NCBI GenBank assembly: GCA_035697145.1
Contig: DASSDL010000161.1
Location: 1 to 13,730 of the forward strand
DNA: 13,730 bases
Reading direction: 5' to 3'
Source: DASQUK01 sp035697145
GTDB lineage: Bacteria > Actinomycetota > Acidimicrobiia > Acidimicrobiales > VFJN01
The position numbers were made by a program, and so were the translations under genes. How positions within the stretch are numbered: the stretch's first letter is position 1; each line of letters starts with the position of its first letter. Shown here piece after piece: positions 13,712 to 13,730 of the stretch. The notes beneath the pieces are model-generated. The model was not told where the DNA came from and made no database searches. It worked only from the letters and a program-made list of their open reading frames with translations.

Positions 13712-13730
13712 AGCACAGGCAACCACCAGG

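Noticed and set aside
1..13730. tRNA, rRNA or riboswitch genes
   Set aside because: No cloverleaf, conserved T-loop with proper arms, or known riboswitch core was recognised on either strand; isolated GGTTCGA strings lie within coding sequence.

Overview
The window is GC-rich throughout (roughly 70%, by eye) and densely coded on both strands. The content points to a high-GC actinobacterium, possibly an uncultured member of Acidimicrobiia. The clues are a Gram-positive style sufC-sufS-sufU cluster, an actinobacterial-type glycogen debranching enzyme, an acyl-CoA dehydrogenase, a PIN/Phd toxin-antitoxin pair, and several genes whose start codons sit 6-8 nt after a TAnnnT hexamer, as in leaderless transcription. 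The lineage is an inference; there is no rRNA or marker gene here.

Layout. (1) Positions 1-2467, minus strand: sufC, sufS and sufU (sufU runs off the left edge), an operon for Fe-S cluster assembly. Its promoter contains a 14-bp palindrome. (2) Divergent from sufC, 2549-4720 plus: a glycogen debranching-type glycosidase. (3) 4721-4977: a convergent intergenic region with a terminator-like hairpin and a 97-nt interrupted palindrome built from four regularly spaced CGAGGCAAT motifs. (4) 4978-5977, minus: a metallo-beta-lactamase-fold hydrolase followed 7 bp later by a small unknown protein. (5) 5978-6310: a gene-free, partly AT-richer stretch with paired short direct repeats. (6) 6311-7024, minus: a Phd/YefM-type antitoxin and a PIN-domain (VapC-like) toxin, with a TGTACA-core operator candidate upstream. 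(7) 7111-8714, plus: an acyl-CoA dehydrogenase followed by a small membrane-anchored protein. (8) 8730-12442, minus: two overlapping ABC exporter half-transporter genes whose motifs predict a heterodimer with one degenerate ATP site. (9) 12502-13534, plus: a small Cys-rich protein resembling an Ada-type metal-binding domain, then an alpha/beta-hydrolase that lacks the nucleophilic serine. The last 196 bases hold a GC-rich hairpin and at most one tiny doubtful ORF.

Most of the genes are housekeeping or core accessory functions. No large new defence or biosynthetic system is visible. The most unusual items are the ordered palindrome at 4846-4942, the nucleophile-less hydrolase, the TA pair with its likely operator shared with the acyl-CoA dehydrogenase promoter region, the sufC-first suf operon with a palindrome in its promoter spacer, and the asymmetric ABC pair.
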